Source: an uncultured Eggerthellaceae bacterium (GTDB taxonomy: Bacteria; Actinomycetota; Coriobacteriia; Coriobacteriales; Eggerthellaceae). Taken from it: DNA of 22,170 bases. The notes beneath the pieces were generated by a model. That model was not told the DNA's origin. It was given only the letters and a program-made list of their open reading frames with translations, and did not search any database. A program made the translations under genes and the position numbers. Location: positions 1-22,170 of the forward strand of contig CAKTVK010000028.1 of the NCBI GenBank assembly GCA_934623455.1, given 5' to 3'. Shown in pieces: positions 14,995 to 22,170 of the stretch (positions are counted from its first letter, which is position 1; every line of letters begins with the position of its first letter).

Positions 14995-15025
14995 TGTTGA
15001 CAAAAGGTGGGGTAATTTGTCAACA
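14995..15025 (-). repeat. REP palindrome copy D, at the end of the ykgJ-like gene
   Basis: The exact reverse complement of copies A-C. Flanks extend the stem to 13 bp (CTTTGTTGACAAA at 14992-15004 with TTTGTCAACAAAG at 15016-15028). The minus-strand TGTTGA within it provides the last codon (Cys) and stop of the ykgJ-like gene. Confidence 0.92.
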
Positions 15026-15382
15026 AAGGGCGCGCAGGGCGGGGCAGTAGGTGGTGGAGTTGTCGTTTGCCCAATCGTAAGGAAAGCTTGCGCATTGGTC
15101 GGGCTTCACGGGGTGAATGCGACAGCGTCCCGCATCGTCAAGCATTCCGCAAGCACCTGTGCCATCGGACGCATCTTTTAGGATAAGGCACTTTCTATCA
15201 GGGGAAACTTCGGTTTCTTGTGCAATGAAATCATCTTCGCTCATGCCAAGGTACGCGGCGATGCGCGCAATTTCGGCATCGTTTAAGCGCACGATGCCGC
15301 CAGGGATACGACAACATGCCCCACAGCATTGGCAGGCAAATCCTTCCAGCATGCCAGAATCATAAACGTGATCGATTCTCAT
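15020..15382 (-). CDS. YkgJ-type cysteine-cluster protein
   Basis: A 120-residue protein of the YkgJ (CxxCxxCC) family, predicted to bind zinc or an iron-sulfur centre; biochemical role unknown. Visible ligands are CQCCGACC near residue 18, CLIL, CGMLDDAGRC and CASFPYDW, with further cysteines in the tail. It lies 27 nt downstream of queD on the same strand and probably shares its transcript. The start ATG has only a weak upstream purine stretch. The last codon and the TGA stop come from REP copy D, so the original C-terminus may have been altered by the repeat. Confidence 0.8.
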   Translation of the reverse strand: MRIDHVYDSGMLEGFACQCCGACCRIPGGIVRLNDAEIARIAAYLGMSEDDFIAQETEVSPDRKCLILKDASDGTGACGMLDDAGRCRIHPVKPDQCASFPYDWANDNSTTYCPALRALC

Positions 15383-15409
15383 GAAATGCGTTCAACCGCT
15401 CTTCGCGTG

Positions 15410-15832
15410 CTAATCGGCGTACCAAATGGCGCAGTTGTTCGGCGTTTCGTACATTTCCACGCGGGAGATATCAAGTCCCTGCTCAATGAGCCTTTCCGCG
15501 AAGTAGCGCGCCAGGTTCTCGGAAGTCGTACGGAATGGCAGCATGAGCAGCGAAAAGCCTTCGCCTTCCAATGCGGCAACGGTGGCAGGTGCAAGCGAGC
15601 CTTCTTCAACCAGGAACATGTGATCCATGGCTTCGGCTTGTGTGCGCACAATGCGTTTGAATGCGGTGAAGTCAAGCACCATATCTTTCATGGTGCCTTC
15701 CGTTTGCAGCTGTTCTTGGCGCAAATACACCACTACGCGCCAACGATGACCGTGCAAGTTTTCGCATTTTCCGTAATAGTCGGTCAAGAAATGAGCCGAA
15801 TCGAAGGCTGTTTCGGTTTTGAGTTCGTACAT
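15410..15832 (-). CDS. queD: 6-carboxy-5,6,7,8-tetrahydropterin synthase
   Basis: A 140-residue 6-pyruvoyl-tetrahydropterin synthase family enzyme of QueD type, converting 7,8-dihydroneopterin triphosphate to 6-carboxytetrahydropterin in queuosine (7-deazapurine) synthesis. Zinc ligands His14, His27 and His29 and the catalytic Cys23 appear in FDSAHFL and GKCENLHGH. DFTAFKRIV, DHMFL, TTSENLARY and YETPNNCAIWY complete the family pattern. AGAAGGG precedes the ATG. No queC or queE is in the window, so its partners must be elsewhere. No preQ1 riboswitch is recognised upstream. It is divergent from trpS across 258 bp. Confidence 0.9.
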   Translation of the reverse strand: MYELKTETAFDSAHFLTDYYGKCENLHGHRWRVVVYLRQEQLQTEGTMKDMVLDFTAFKRIVRTQAEAMDHMFLVEEGSLAPATVAALEGEGFSLLMLPFRTTSENLARYFAERLIEQGLDISRVEMYETPNNCAIWYAD

Positions 15833-16014
15833 GTTGCAACCCTTCTGTAGGTTCTCTCGCGTTTTGCGTTTTATCTCACAGCCCGCTCTTGTTTAGCGTG
15901 TCTTGCACAAGGGGCGCCTGCGTTAAAATCAATCCAAAGTGCGGCGCGGCGGCTTGCCAACCGTCACCATCGCCTGCTTTTGCAAACGATAACACAATTC
16001 ATGCAAGGTGCTGC

Positions 16015-16043
16015 GCAAAGATGGGCTTTGCATACGTTATACT
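16015..16043 (+). promoter_or_regulatory. Possible trpS promoter with overlapping dyad
   Basis: A -10-like TATACT (16038-16043) lies about 50 nt upstream of trpS without a good -35 element. The -35 region is occupied by a dyad, GCAAAG (16015-16020) and CTTTGC (16026-16031), separated by 5 nt, which could be a repressor site. I see no T-box features here. Confidence 0.35.
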
Positions 16044-16090
16044 GACCTATCGTTACCATAACTCCAATTTCATCAACGAAAGAGTGCACT

Positions 16091-17140
16091 ATGAGTGAAG
16101 ATAGCTTTGAAGCAAGCAAGAAGCGCAGCGATGCCATTGTGGCGGACCTTGAGGTTCATCCCGAGAAGTACACGATGCTCACGGGCGATCGTCCTACGGG
16201 GCGTTTGCACATGGGCCATTACTTCGGCACCATCAAAGAGCGCGTTCGTTTGCAAAACAAGGGCATTGCGACAAACGTCATTATTGCCGACTACCAGGTG
16301 ATTACCGATCGCGATACCACGGCGAACATTCAGGACAACGTGGCAAACATGGTCATTGATTATTTGGCTGCGGGCCTTGATCCCGAAAAGACCATGATTT
16401 TCACCCATTCTGCGGTGCCGGCATTGAACCAGCTTATGCTGCCGTTTTTGAGCTTGGTCACCGAAAGCGAGCTGTTCCGCAACCCCACGGTGAAGGCAGA
16501 GCAGGAAGCTTCGGGTCATGCGCTTACGGGTCTTTTGCTTACATACCCGGTACATCAGGCTTGCGACATTTTGTTCTGCAAGGGCAACATTGTGCCGGTT
16601 GGTAAGGACCAGCTGCCCCATATCGAGATCACGCGCCAGATTGCGCGCCGTTTCAACGAGCGTTACGCCGAAGTGTTCCCGCTGCCCGAGGGCATCTTGA
16701 ACGACGATATCCCCGAAGTGCCCGGCCTGGACGGTCGCAAGATGTCCAAGAGCTACGGCAACGCCATTTCCCTGTGCCTGACGGAAGAGGAAACGTGGAA
16801 GCTCATCAAGAAGTCCAAGACCGACTCCGAGCGCATGATTACGTTCGACAAGGAAAACCGCCCCGGTGTTTCCGCGCTTTTGACTACGGCCGCTTTGTGC
16901 ACGGGCCGCTCTGAAGTGGAAATCGCCGAAGAGATTGGCGAAGGCGGTTCGGGTGCGCTGAAGAAATACGTGAACGAGAGCGTGAATTCGTACCTGGCGC
17001 CGTTGCGTGAGCGCCGTCGCGAGCTGGAAAGTCAAATGGACTACATCCATGACGTTTTGGCTGACGGTAATCGCCGTGCGAACGAAATTGCCAACCAAAC
17101 GCTTGCCGAAGTGCGCGAAGCTATGCATATGGTGTATTAA
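16091..17140 (+). CDS. trpS: Tryptophanyl-tRNA synthetase
   Basis: A 349-residue class I synthetase charging tRNA-Trp. The Rossmann fold signatures are TGDRPTGRLHMGHY (HIGH-type HMGH at residues 40-43) and KMSKS beginning at Lys217 (DGRKMSKSYGN). TGLLLTYPVHQACDIL and VGKDQLPHIEITRQIARRFN are typical of TrpS. About 28 residues precede the catalytic fold, making it slightly longer than the common length of about 330. The upstream ribosome binding site is weak (AAAGAG). It probably forms its own unit; a separate promoter precedes the next gene. Confidence 0.95.
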   Translation: MSEDSFEASKKRSDAIVADLEVHPEKYTMLTGDRPTGRLHMGHYFGTIKERVRLQNKGIATNVIIADYQVITDRDTTANIQDNVANMVIDYLAAGLDPEKTMIFTHSAVPALNQLMLPFLSLVTESELFRNPTVKAEQEASGHALTGLLLTYPVHQACDILFCKGNIVPVGKDQLPHIEITRQIARRFNERYAEVFPLPEGILNDDIPEVPGLDGRKMSKSYGNAISLCLTEEETWKLIKKSKTDSERMITFDKENRPGVSALLTTAALCTGRSEVEIAEEIGEGGSGALKKYVNESVNSYLAPLRERRRELESQMDYIHDVLADGNRRANEIANQTLAEVREAMHMVY

Positions 17141-17163
17141 TGCACATTGCTAACCAATCCTAA

Positions 17164-17193
17164 TTACCTTGCCTCGGGTTAATTCGCTATAAT
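17164..17193 (+). promoter_or_regulatory. Promoter of the dehydratase-activator gene
   Basis: TTACCT (17164-17169) and a consensus TATAAT (17188-17193) are separated by 18 bp. The predicted leader to the ATG at 17317 is about 115 nt and GC-rich in its second half. Confidence 0.6.
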
Positions 17194-17316
17194 CCGTAAG
17201 AATAAGAAATGGCGAACTCTAACAGTATTGCGCGTCGATTTGCTTTAAGGCGGCGGCCAGTTTGATAGCCCGCGACGCGAGCCGTCTTTTCACTTTTGGC
17301 GCGCATGAGGCAATTT

Positions 17317-20300
17317 ATGTTGGTAGAGAAAATTAAGCTGGGAATTGACATCGGTTCCACAACGGTTAAGGCGATTGCGCTTGATGCTGGAACCGATGAG
17401 GTCCTTTATTCTGAATATCGTAGGCACGAGGCGAAGCAGGCACATGCGGTCGCGCAGCTTTTGGGCAACGTGAAGGAGCAGTTCCCTAACTGCGAGATTC
17501 GCTGCGCGCTCACGGGTTCGGGTGCGGCTCCCATGGCGCAGGCCTTGGGAGTTTTTTACGTTCAGGAAGTAGTGGCAAACGCCATTGCGGTAGGGAAGCT
17601 GTTTCCCTCTGCCCGAACGGCTATTGAGCTGGGTGGCCAAGACGCGAAGATGATTTTCTTCACGGAGGGACAGCACACGGGTCGCGCCACGGTAAGCGAT
17701 ATGCGCATGAACGGTTCGTGCGCGGGTGGCACCGGTGCATTTATCGATGAGATTGCAAACCTTCTGCGCATTCCTGTGGAGCAATTCAACGATCGGGCGT
17801 GCCTTGGAACGCGCGTGTACGATGTTTCGGGTCGTTGCGGCGTTTATGCGAAAACCGATATCCAGCCGCTTCTCAATCAGGGTGTTCCCAAGGAAGACCT
17901 GGCATTATCCACATTTCATGCCATTGCGAAACAGACGATTGGCGGCCTGGCGCAGGGTCTTGATATCACCGCGCCCGTCATTTTCGAAGGCGGACCGCTT
18001 ACATTCAATCCCCGTTTGATTCAGGTGTTCAAAGAGCGCCTGAATTTATCCGATAGTGACATTATTGTGCCAAAGCATCCCGAGACGATTGTTGCCTTGG
18101 GCGCGGCGCTTTCCCTGGACGTTCTGTTTAGCGACCAAGCTGCGACTTCCGATGTTGTTGATACGGCTGGCTATGCGAATGCCGGAGCGGTCGGCGAAGC
18201 AACCGGCAAGCCGTCTTCCGATGTTGTTGATGCGGCTGGCAACGCGAGCGCTGAAACGGCTGGCGAAACGCCCTCCTGCGATTGCAAAGCAGCTGATAGC
18301 GCGATCATCGGTTCCGGCGCGCCCGCTGCGGATGACCCGACTGCCGGCGCCGGCGTGCCCGCCGTGGGCTCCCCAACTAATAACGCATTTGCGAACCTCG
18401 ACATTGACCGGGCGCTTTCAATCTTGGAAGACCCGTCGTTTTTGAACCAGGATGATGCATCAAGCGCGACGCCTTTCTTTGAAAGTGAAGAAGAGCTCGC
18501 TCGATTCAAAGAGCGTCACGCGCTTCAATCGCAGAAGGGCAGCGGCATTGCTCCCGGCAAATCGGCGCGCGCTTATCTTGGCATCGACTGCGGCAGTACC
18601 ACTACGAAATTTGTCTTGATGGCTGAAGATGGCTCGCTTATCGATAGCTTTTATGCTTCAAACGAAGGCGAGCCGCTTGACGTTGCCAAAAAAGCCCTGA
18701 CGGAAATGAGCGAGCGGTACGCGCGGCAAAAGAGCGCGATCGAACTTTTAGGCGTGGGAACCACCGGTTACGGCGAAATGCTCATGCACGAAGCATTCGG
18801 CGCTGATTATCACGTGGTGGAAACAGTTGCTCACGCAAAAGCGGCGTGCTCAACGCTTCCCCAGGCCACGTTTGTGTTGGACATTGGCGGCCAGGACATG
18901 AAGGCCATTTGGCTGTCAGACGGCATTGTTACGAACATCGTGGTCAACGAGGCGTGCTCTTCGGGTTGCGGCAGCTTCCTGGAGAACTTCGCGTCTACGT
19001 TGGGCATTCCCACGCACGACATTGCTCAAGCGGCGTTCTCGTCGAAGCGTCCTGCTCAACTGGGAAGTCGCTGCACGGTGTTCATGAATTCGAACATTGT
19101 TACCGAGCAGCGGCGGGGAAGTACGCCAGCCGATATCATGGCAGGTCTTTGTCGCTCTATCATTGAAAATGTGTTCACGAAAGTCATTCGCTTGTCGAAT
19201 CTGGACAACCTGGGCAACGCGATTGTGGTTCAGGGCGGTACGTTCATGAACGATGCTGTTCTGCGCGCATTCGAGGAATATCTGGGCAAACAGGTTGTGC
19301 GCGCGCCGTATCCGGGTCTTATGGGCGCTTTGGGCGCGGCCATGCTTACGCAAGAGCACATGGAAGCGCAGCGTGCTGCTGATCCGCTGGTGAAGTCGCG
19401 GTTCATTGGCTTTGAGGCTGCGGCAAATCTGACATACGAGCAAGAGCAGAACCTGACTTGTCCGTTTTGCGCAAATCATTGCAACCGCACGCGTCTGATG
19501 TTTTCGAATGGACGGACGTTCATCACGGGTAATCGCTGCCCAAAGGGACAGGTTGTTGGCGATGCGCACGATAGCGAGACAAAAAAGGCGCTCGCAAAAG
19601 TTGCGCAAGAGCAGGCAAGCGTTCCGAATTTGTTTGAAGAGCGTAAGGCGTTGCTGTTCAAAGAATATCCTTACCAGCAACTTTGCCCTGATAGGGGTGT
19701 TGTCATTGGCCTGCCGCGCGTGTTGGCGCTATGGGACAATGCACCGTTTTGGACTACGTTTTTCAAGGCGCTTGGCTTTGGCGTAAAACTTTCGCCGTTT
19801 AGCACGCGCAAAATATACGAAAGCGGCCTTCACGCGGTTACCTCGGATACGGTATGTTTCCCCGCGAAACTTGTCCACGGGCACATTCGCAGCCTGGTGA
19901 AAATGGGCGTTGACTGTATTTTCATGCCTATCATCACGGTCGTTCCGAGCGAGGGCACGGAAAAAACGGCTGAATCCATGTGCGCCGTGGTGAAGGGGTA
20001 TCCCATGGTCATTGGGAACTCCGATAACCCCTATGACCGATGGGGTGTTCCCTTCGACGCGCCGTTATGGCATTGGTACAGCGCCAAGGATCGCGACAAG
20101 CAGCTTTGCCAGTACATGAAAGAGACGTTCGGCATTGCGTCAACGGATGTGCTGCAGGCACTTGACCAGGCAATCGCCGCGCAAGATGCGTTCAGGGGCG
20201 CACTTCAGCAGCGGGGTAGTGCCATTATGGAGCAATGCAAGGCGAATGGCACGTACGCAATGATCCTTGCTTCGCGCCCATATCAAAACGACGACTTAGT

Positions 20301-21990
20301 GAACCACGACTTGCCCAAGATGTTCACGGAATACGGCATTCCTGTGCTCACCGCGGATTCGCTTCCGGAAATCCATACGGAAGATTTGTCTAATTTGCTG
20401 TTGGACGTGGTGAACAACTTCCACGCGCGCATGCTTTCCACGGTGCTTGTTGCGGCGCGCAGCTCGTATTTGGAATACGCGCAGATTGTCAACTTCAACT
20501 GCGGACACGATGCGTATCTGTCCGATGAGATCGTGCGTGTGATGGATGAAGTTGGCGGAAAGGCGCCGCTTGTTCTGAAAGTCGATGAAAGCGACATCGT
20601 GGGCCCCTTGCGCATTCGCGTGAGGTCGTTCGTTGAAACGGTAAATATGCGTCGTGCTCGCTTGGCTGCGCAGGCCGCTGCAGCTTCCAGCGATTCCGTG
20701 TCCACTCCAGAACGTGCGTCTAACAAGCTGGCCGATCCGTATCATTCCAAGTTCGTGAAAGATATGATTCCGACAAAAACTGTTCTAGTGCCGAATACGT
20801 CTCATGCATTCAGCATGTTGATGGCGGCTGCTTTTGCGGGCCAGGGTCTTGCGACCGTCTCTTTGCCTGTTGGGCGCGAAGAAGCCATTCGCCTGGGAAA
20901 ACGCTATGTGCACAACGATATTTGCTTCCCATGCCAAGTGGTTATCGGCGAAGCGCTTGCCGCGCTTGAGAGCGGAACATGGGACCCCGATAACGTGGCG
21001 ATTGCCATGGGAAAATATATTGGCGATTGCCGCCTGACGCATTACACGGCGCTTTTGCGCAAAGCGCTCGATGATGCCGGGTACCCGCAAGTGCCCATTA
21101 TCACGAACGACGACGTTGATTACCACAACGTTCACCCGGGCTATAAAATGAATCTCCTCACGGCTATGCGCATTGCATTCGGGCTGCCTATGGTTGACGC
21201 GCTTGAAGAGCTGCTGCGCAAGATGCGTCCGTACGAGTTGGTCAAGGGAAGCGCCGATAAAGCGTTTGAGCAAGCGCTTGAGCTGACCATAAACGGTTTG
21301 CGCGCAGGTGGCATTCGCGGCATGAAGAAGGCCTTTGAACAGGCGATTCAGATTATGCAGACCGTGAAATACGACCGTTCGAATCTCAAACCGCAAGTGC
21401 TTATTGTGGGCGAGTACCTACTGAATTTCCACGAAGGCGCAAACCGGGATATCGAGCGATACCTGGAAGAAAACGGCATGGAGATCATTGAAGCGCGCAT
21501 GACCGACGTCATTCGCAAATCGTATTTCTACAAGGATCGTCAGGTGCGCGAATACCATTTGGACAAGTCGTTTGGCTACAAAGCCACGTTCCGTATTGAA
21601 AGTGAGATATTCAACCTTGCGCACGATATGTGCAATCAAATTGCGAAGGCGCACCCGCTTTACGAGCCGGCGGCGCGCATGCAGGATATCGTGGTGGCGT
21701 CCGACCCCATTATCCACCACACGTTTGATGCGGGCGAAGGTGTGCTTATTCCGGCGGAGATCATCCACCACGCACAGCACGGGTGCCGTGCGTTTGTCAT
21801 CTTGCAGCCTTTTGGGTGCTTGCCGAATCATGTGGTGGGACGCGGCATAACGAAAAAGCTTAAGGAAATGTATCCTGATGCGCAGATTCTTCCGCTTGAT
21901 TATGATCCTGATATGGCGCAGGCGAACATTGAGAATCGTTTGCAGATGCTCATCATGGAAGCGAAAGCGCAAAAGAGGGCGCAAGAGTAA
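17317..21990 (+). CDS. Fused 2-hydroxyacyl-CoA dehydratase activator-type protein (double ASKHA plus HgdB-like)
   Basis: A 1,557-residue cytoplasmic protein. Module 1 (about 9-265) and module 2 (about 420-690) are BadF/BadG/BcrA/BcrD-type ATPases, with GIDIGSTTVK (9-18) and GIDCGSTTTK (422-431). Each keeps two cysteines exactly 39 residues apart (Cys135/Cys174 and Cys547/Cys586), the spacing of the [4Fe-4S] ligands in the HgdC activator. A four-Cys motif follows (715, 718, 722, 741). Then comes a DUF2229-like region (IGLPRVLALWDNAPFWTTFF, about 795 on), and the rest resembles HgdB-type dehydratase subunits (FPCQVVIGEAL, GDCRLTHY). The family couples ATP hydrolysis to low-potential electron transfer; the substrate of this fused class is not known to me. 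An Ala/Gly-rich linker (about 269-415) makes it longer than usual. The ATG at 17317 is preceded by GAGG; upstream in-frame starts are weaker. Confidence 0.88.
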   Translation: MLVEKIKLGIDIGSTTVKAIALDAGTDEVLYSEYRRHEAKQAHAVAQLLGNVKEQFPNCEIRCALTGSGAAPMAQALGVFYVQEVVANAIAVGKLFPSARTAIELGGQDAKMIFFTEGQHTGRATVSDMRMNGSCAGGTGAFIDEIANLLRIPVEQFNDRACLGTRVYDVSGRCGVYAKTDIQPLLNQGVPKEDLALSTFHAIAKQTIGGLAQGLDITAPVIFEGGPLTFNPRLIQVFKERLNLSDSDIIVPKHPETIVALGAALSLDVLFSDQAATSDVVDTAGYANAGAVGEATGKPSSDVVDAAGNASAETAGETPSCDCKAADSAIIGSGAPAADDPTAGAGVPAVGSPTNNAFANLDIDRALSILEDPSFLNQDDASSATPFFESEEELARFKERHALQSQKGSGIAPGKSARAYLGIDCGSTTTKFVLMAEDGSLIDSFYASNEGEPLDVAKKALTEMSERYARQKSAIELLGVGTTGYGEMLMHEAFGADYHVVETVAHAKAACSTLPQATFVLDIGGQDMKAIWLSDGIVTNIVVNEACSSGCGSFLENFASTLGIPTHDIAQAAFSSKRPAQLGSRCTVFMNSNIVTEQRRGSTPADIMAGLCRSIIENVFTKVIRLSNLDNLGNAIVVQGGTFMNDAVLRAFEEYLGKQVVRAPYPGLMGALGAAMLTQEHMEAQRAADPLVKSRFIGFEAAANLTYEQEQNLTCPFCANHCNRTRLMFSNGRTFITGNRCPKGQVVGDAHDSETKKALAKVAQEQASVPNLFEERKALLFKEYPYQQLCPDRGVVIGLPRVLALWDNAPFWTTFFKALGFGVKLSPFSTRKIYESGLHAVTSDTVCFPAKLVHGHIRSLVKMGVDCIFMPIITVVPSEGTEKTAESMCAVVKGYPMVIGNSDNPYDRWGVPFDAPLWHWYSAKDRDKQLCQYMKETFGIASTDVLQALDQAIAAQDAFRGALQQRGSAIMEQCKANGTYAMILASRPYQNDDLVNHDLPKMFTEYGIPVLTADSLPEIHTEDLSNLLLDVVNNFHARMLSTVLVAARSSYLEYAQIVNFNCGHDAYLSDEIVRVMDEVGGKAPLVLKVDESDIVGPLRIRVRSFVETVNMRRARLAAQAAAASSDSVSTPERASNKLADPYHSKFVKDMIPTKTVLVPNTSHAFSMLMAAAFAGQGLATVSLPVGREEAIRLGKRYVHNDICFPCQVVIGEALAALESGTWDPDNVAIAMGKYIGDCRLTHYTALLRKALDDAGYPQVPIITNDDVDYHNVHPGYKMNLLTAMRIAFGLPMVDALEELLRKMRPYELVKGSADKAFEQALELTINGLRAGGIRGMKKAFEQAIQIMQTVKYDRSNLKPQVLIVGEYLLNFHEGANRDIERYLEENGMEIIEARMTDVIRKSYFYKDRQVREYHLDKSFGYKATFRIESEIFNLAHDMCNQIAKAHPLYEPAARMQDIVVASDPIIHHTFDAGEGVLIPAEIIHHAQHGCRAFVILQPFGCLPNHVVGRGITKKLKEMYPDAQILPLDYDPDMAQANIENRLQMLIMEAKAQKRAQE
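18146..18240 (+). repeat. 69-bp direct repeat in the interdomain linker
   Basis: The segment beginning CTTCCGATGTTGTTGAT at 18146 recurs at 18215, and 25 of 26 bases through GGCTGGC match. The period is 69 bp (23 codons), so the frame is kept. The protein repeat is SDVVD(T/A)AG followed by Ala/Gly-rich residues. It lies wholly within the low-complexity linker of the double ATPase protein. Confidence 0.75.
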
Positions 21991-22008
21991 TCTGGGAGCG
22001 CGATTATG

Positions 22009-22038
22009 GTGCGATAGTGAGGTCTTCGCACGCCTTTT
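22009..22038 (+). terminator. Probable terminator after the activator gene
   Basis: GTGCGA (22009-22014) pairs with TCGCAC (22026-22031), followed by GCCTTTT. The 6-bp stem is short, so confidence is moderate. Confidence 0.45.
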
Positions 22039-22049
22039 AAAATCGGTGC

Positions 22050-22078
22050 TTGCATTGGGCGGGGCGTTCGGTTACTAT
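22050..22078 (+). promoter_or_regulatory. Promoter of the tRNA-Val gene
   Basis: TTGCAT (22050-22055) and TACTAT (22073-22078) are separated by 17 bp and end 17 nt before the mature tRNA, a typical tRNA promoter arrangement. Confidence 0.6.
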
Positions 22079-22095
22079 AGTCAAGCACAATTTTT

Positions 22096-22170
22096 GGTCG
22101 CTTGGCTCAGCGGGAGAGCATCGCCTTCACACGGCGGGGGTCACAGGTTCAAATCCTGTAGCGACCACCA
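22096..22170 (+). tRNA. tRNA-Val, anticodon CAC
   Basis: A full cloverleaf folds: acceptor GGTCGCT with AGCGACC, D stem GCTC/GAGC, anticodon stem TCGCC/GGCGG with loop TTCACAC (anticodon CAC, reading GUG), and T arm ACAGG-TTCAAAT-CCTGT. The 3' CCA is encoded. It ends exactly at the window edge, so anything integrated at its 3' end cannot be seen. Confidence 0.95.

Noticed and set aside
13923..15025. CRISPR-like interpretation of the repeated 31-mers
   Set aside because: Copies are in mixed orientation with irregular, long intervals, and there are no cas genes.
15833..15900. Possible preQ1 riboswitch before queD
   Set aside because: A GAACCTACAGAAGGG stretch hinted at it, but the required pseudoknot and A-rich tail are absent.
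16021..16098. Possible leader peptide of 25 codons overlapping the trpS start
   Set aside because: No Trp codons and no ribosome binding site, so it is not a tryptophan attenuator leader.

Overview
The window is a chromosomal stretch of about 55% GC. It most likely comes from a Coriobacteriia (Eggerthellaceae-like) actinobacterium. The basis is the actinobacterial gene order rplU-rpmA-obgE-proB-proA-nadD-rsfS, a glnA followed by an orphan OmpR-type regulator, and a very long 2-hydroxyacyl-CoA dehydratase activator-type protein of the kind common in anaerobic gut bacteria. The species cannot be fixed from sequence alone.

Layout. Positions 1-374 hold a GC-rich upstream stretch and the glnA control region. 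A glutamine synthetase family gene (375-1715) is followed with no gap by a response-regulator-like gene (1716-2390). DNA polymerase I (polA, 2680-5325) comes next. Between polA and rplU lies about 1.7 kb (5326-7092) that is mostly non-coding and crowded with palindromes: an exact REP copy, two diverged REP copies, a 118-bp inverted-repeat element, GGGGACGG motifs, and a short minus-strand gene of 53 codons preceded by a gene fragment. Then come rplU-rpmA and the housekeeping run obgE-proB-proA-nadD/yqeK-rsfS, covering ribosome assembly, proline synthesis and NAD synthesis.

Positions 13923-15025 hold the most striking structure: a Y1/HUH REP-associated tyrosine transposase gene (RAYT) flanked by identical 31-nt palindromes, one at its 3' end and an inverted pair upstream. 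A fourth identical copy lies 8.6 kb away after polA. Three of the four sit on a host gene's stop codon in the same orientation relative to that gene. In two cases the palindrome itself supplies the TGA stop. This looks like a REP/RAYT (REPtron) system active in gene 3' ends.

The minus-strand pair ykgJ-like/queD (15020-15832) is divergent from trpS (16091-17140). A 1,557-residue fused protein (17317-21990) carries two ASKHA ATPase modules, each keeping a Cys pair spaced exactly 39 residues, plus HgdB-like C-terminal parts. The window ends with a tRNA-Val(CAC) gene.

Other points of interest are a regulator with Glu at the phospho-acceptor position, a glutamine synthetase lacking two conserved active-site residues, a polA whose proofreading motifs are gone, a NadD-YqeK fusion, and a ProB with a low-complexity N-terminal extension. 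All functional calls rest on motif reading without database searches.
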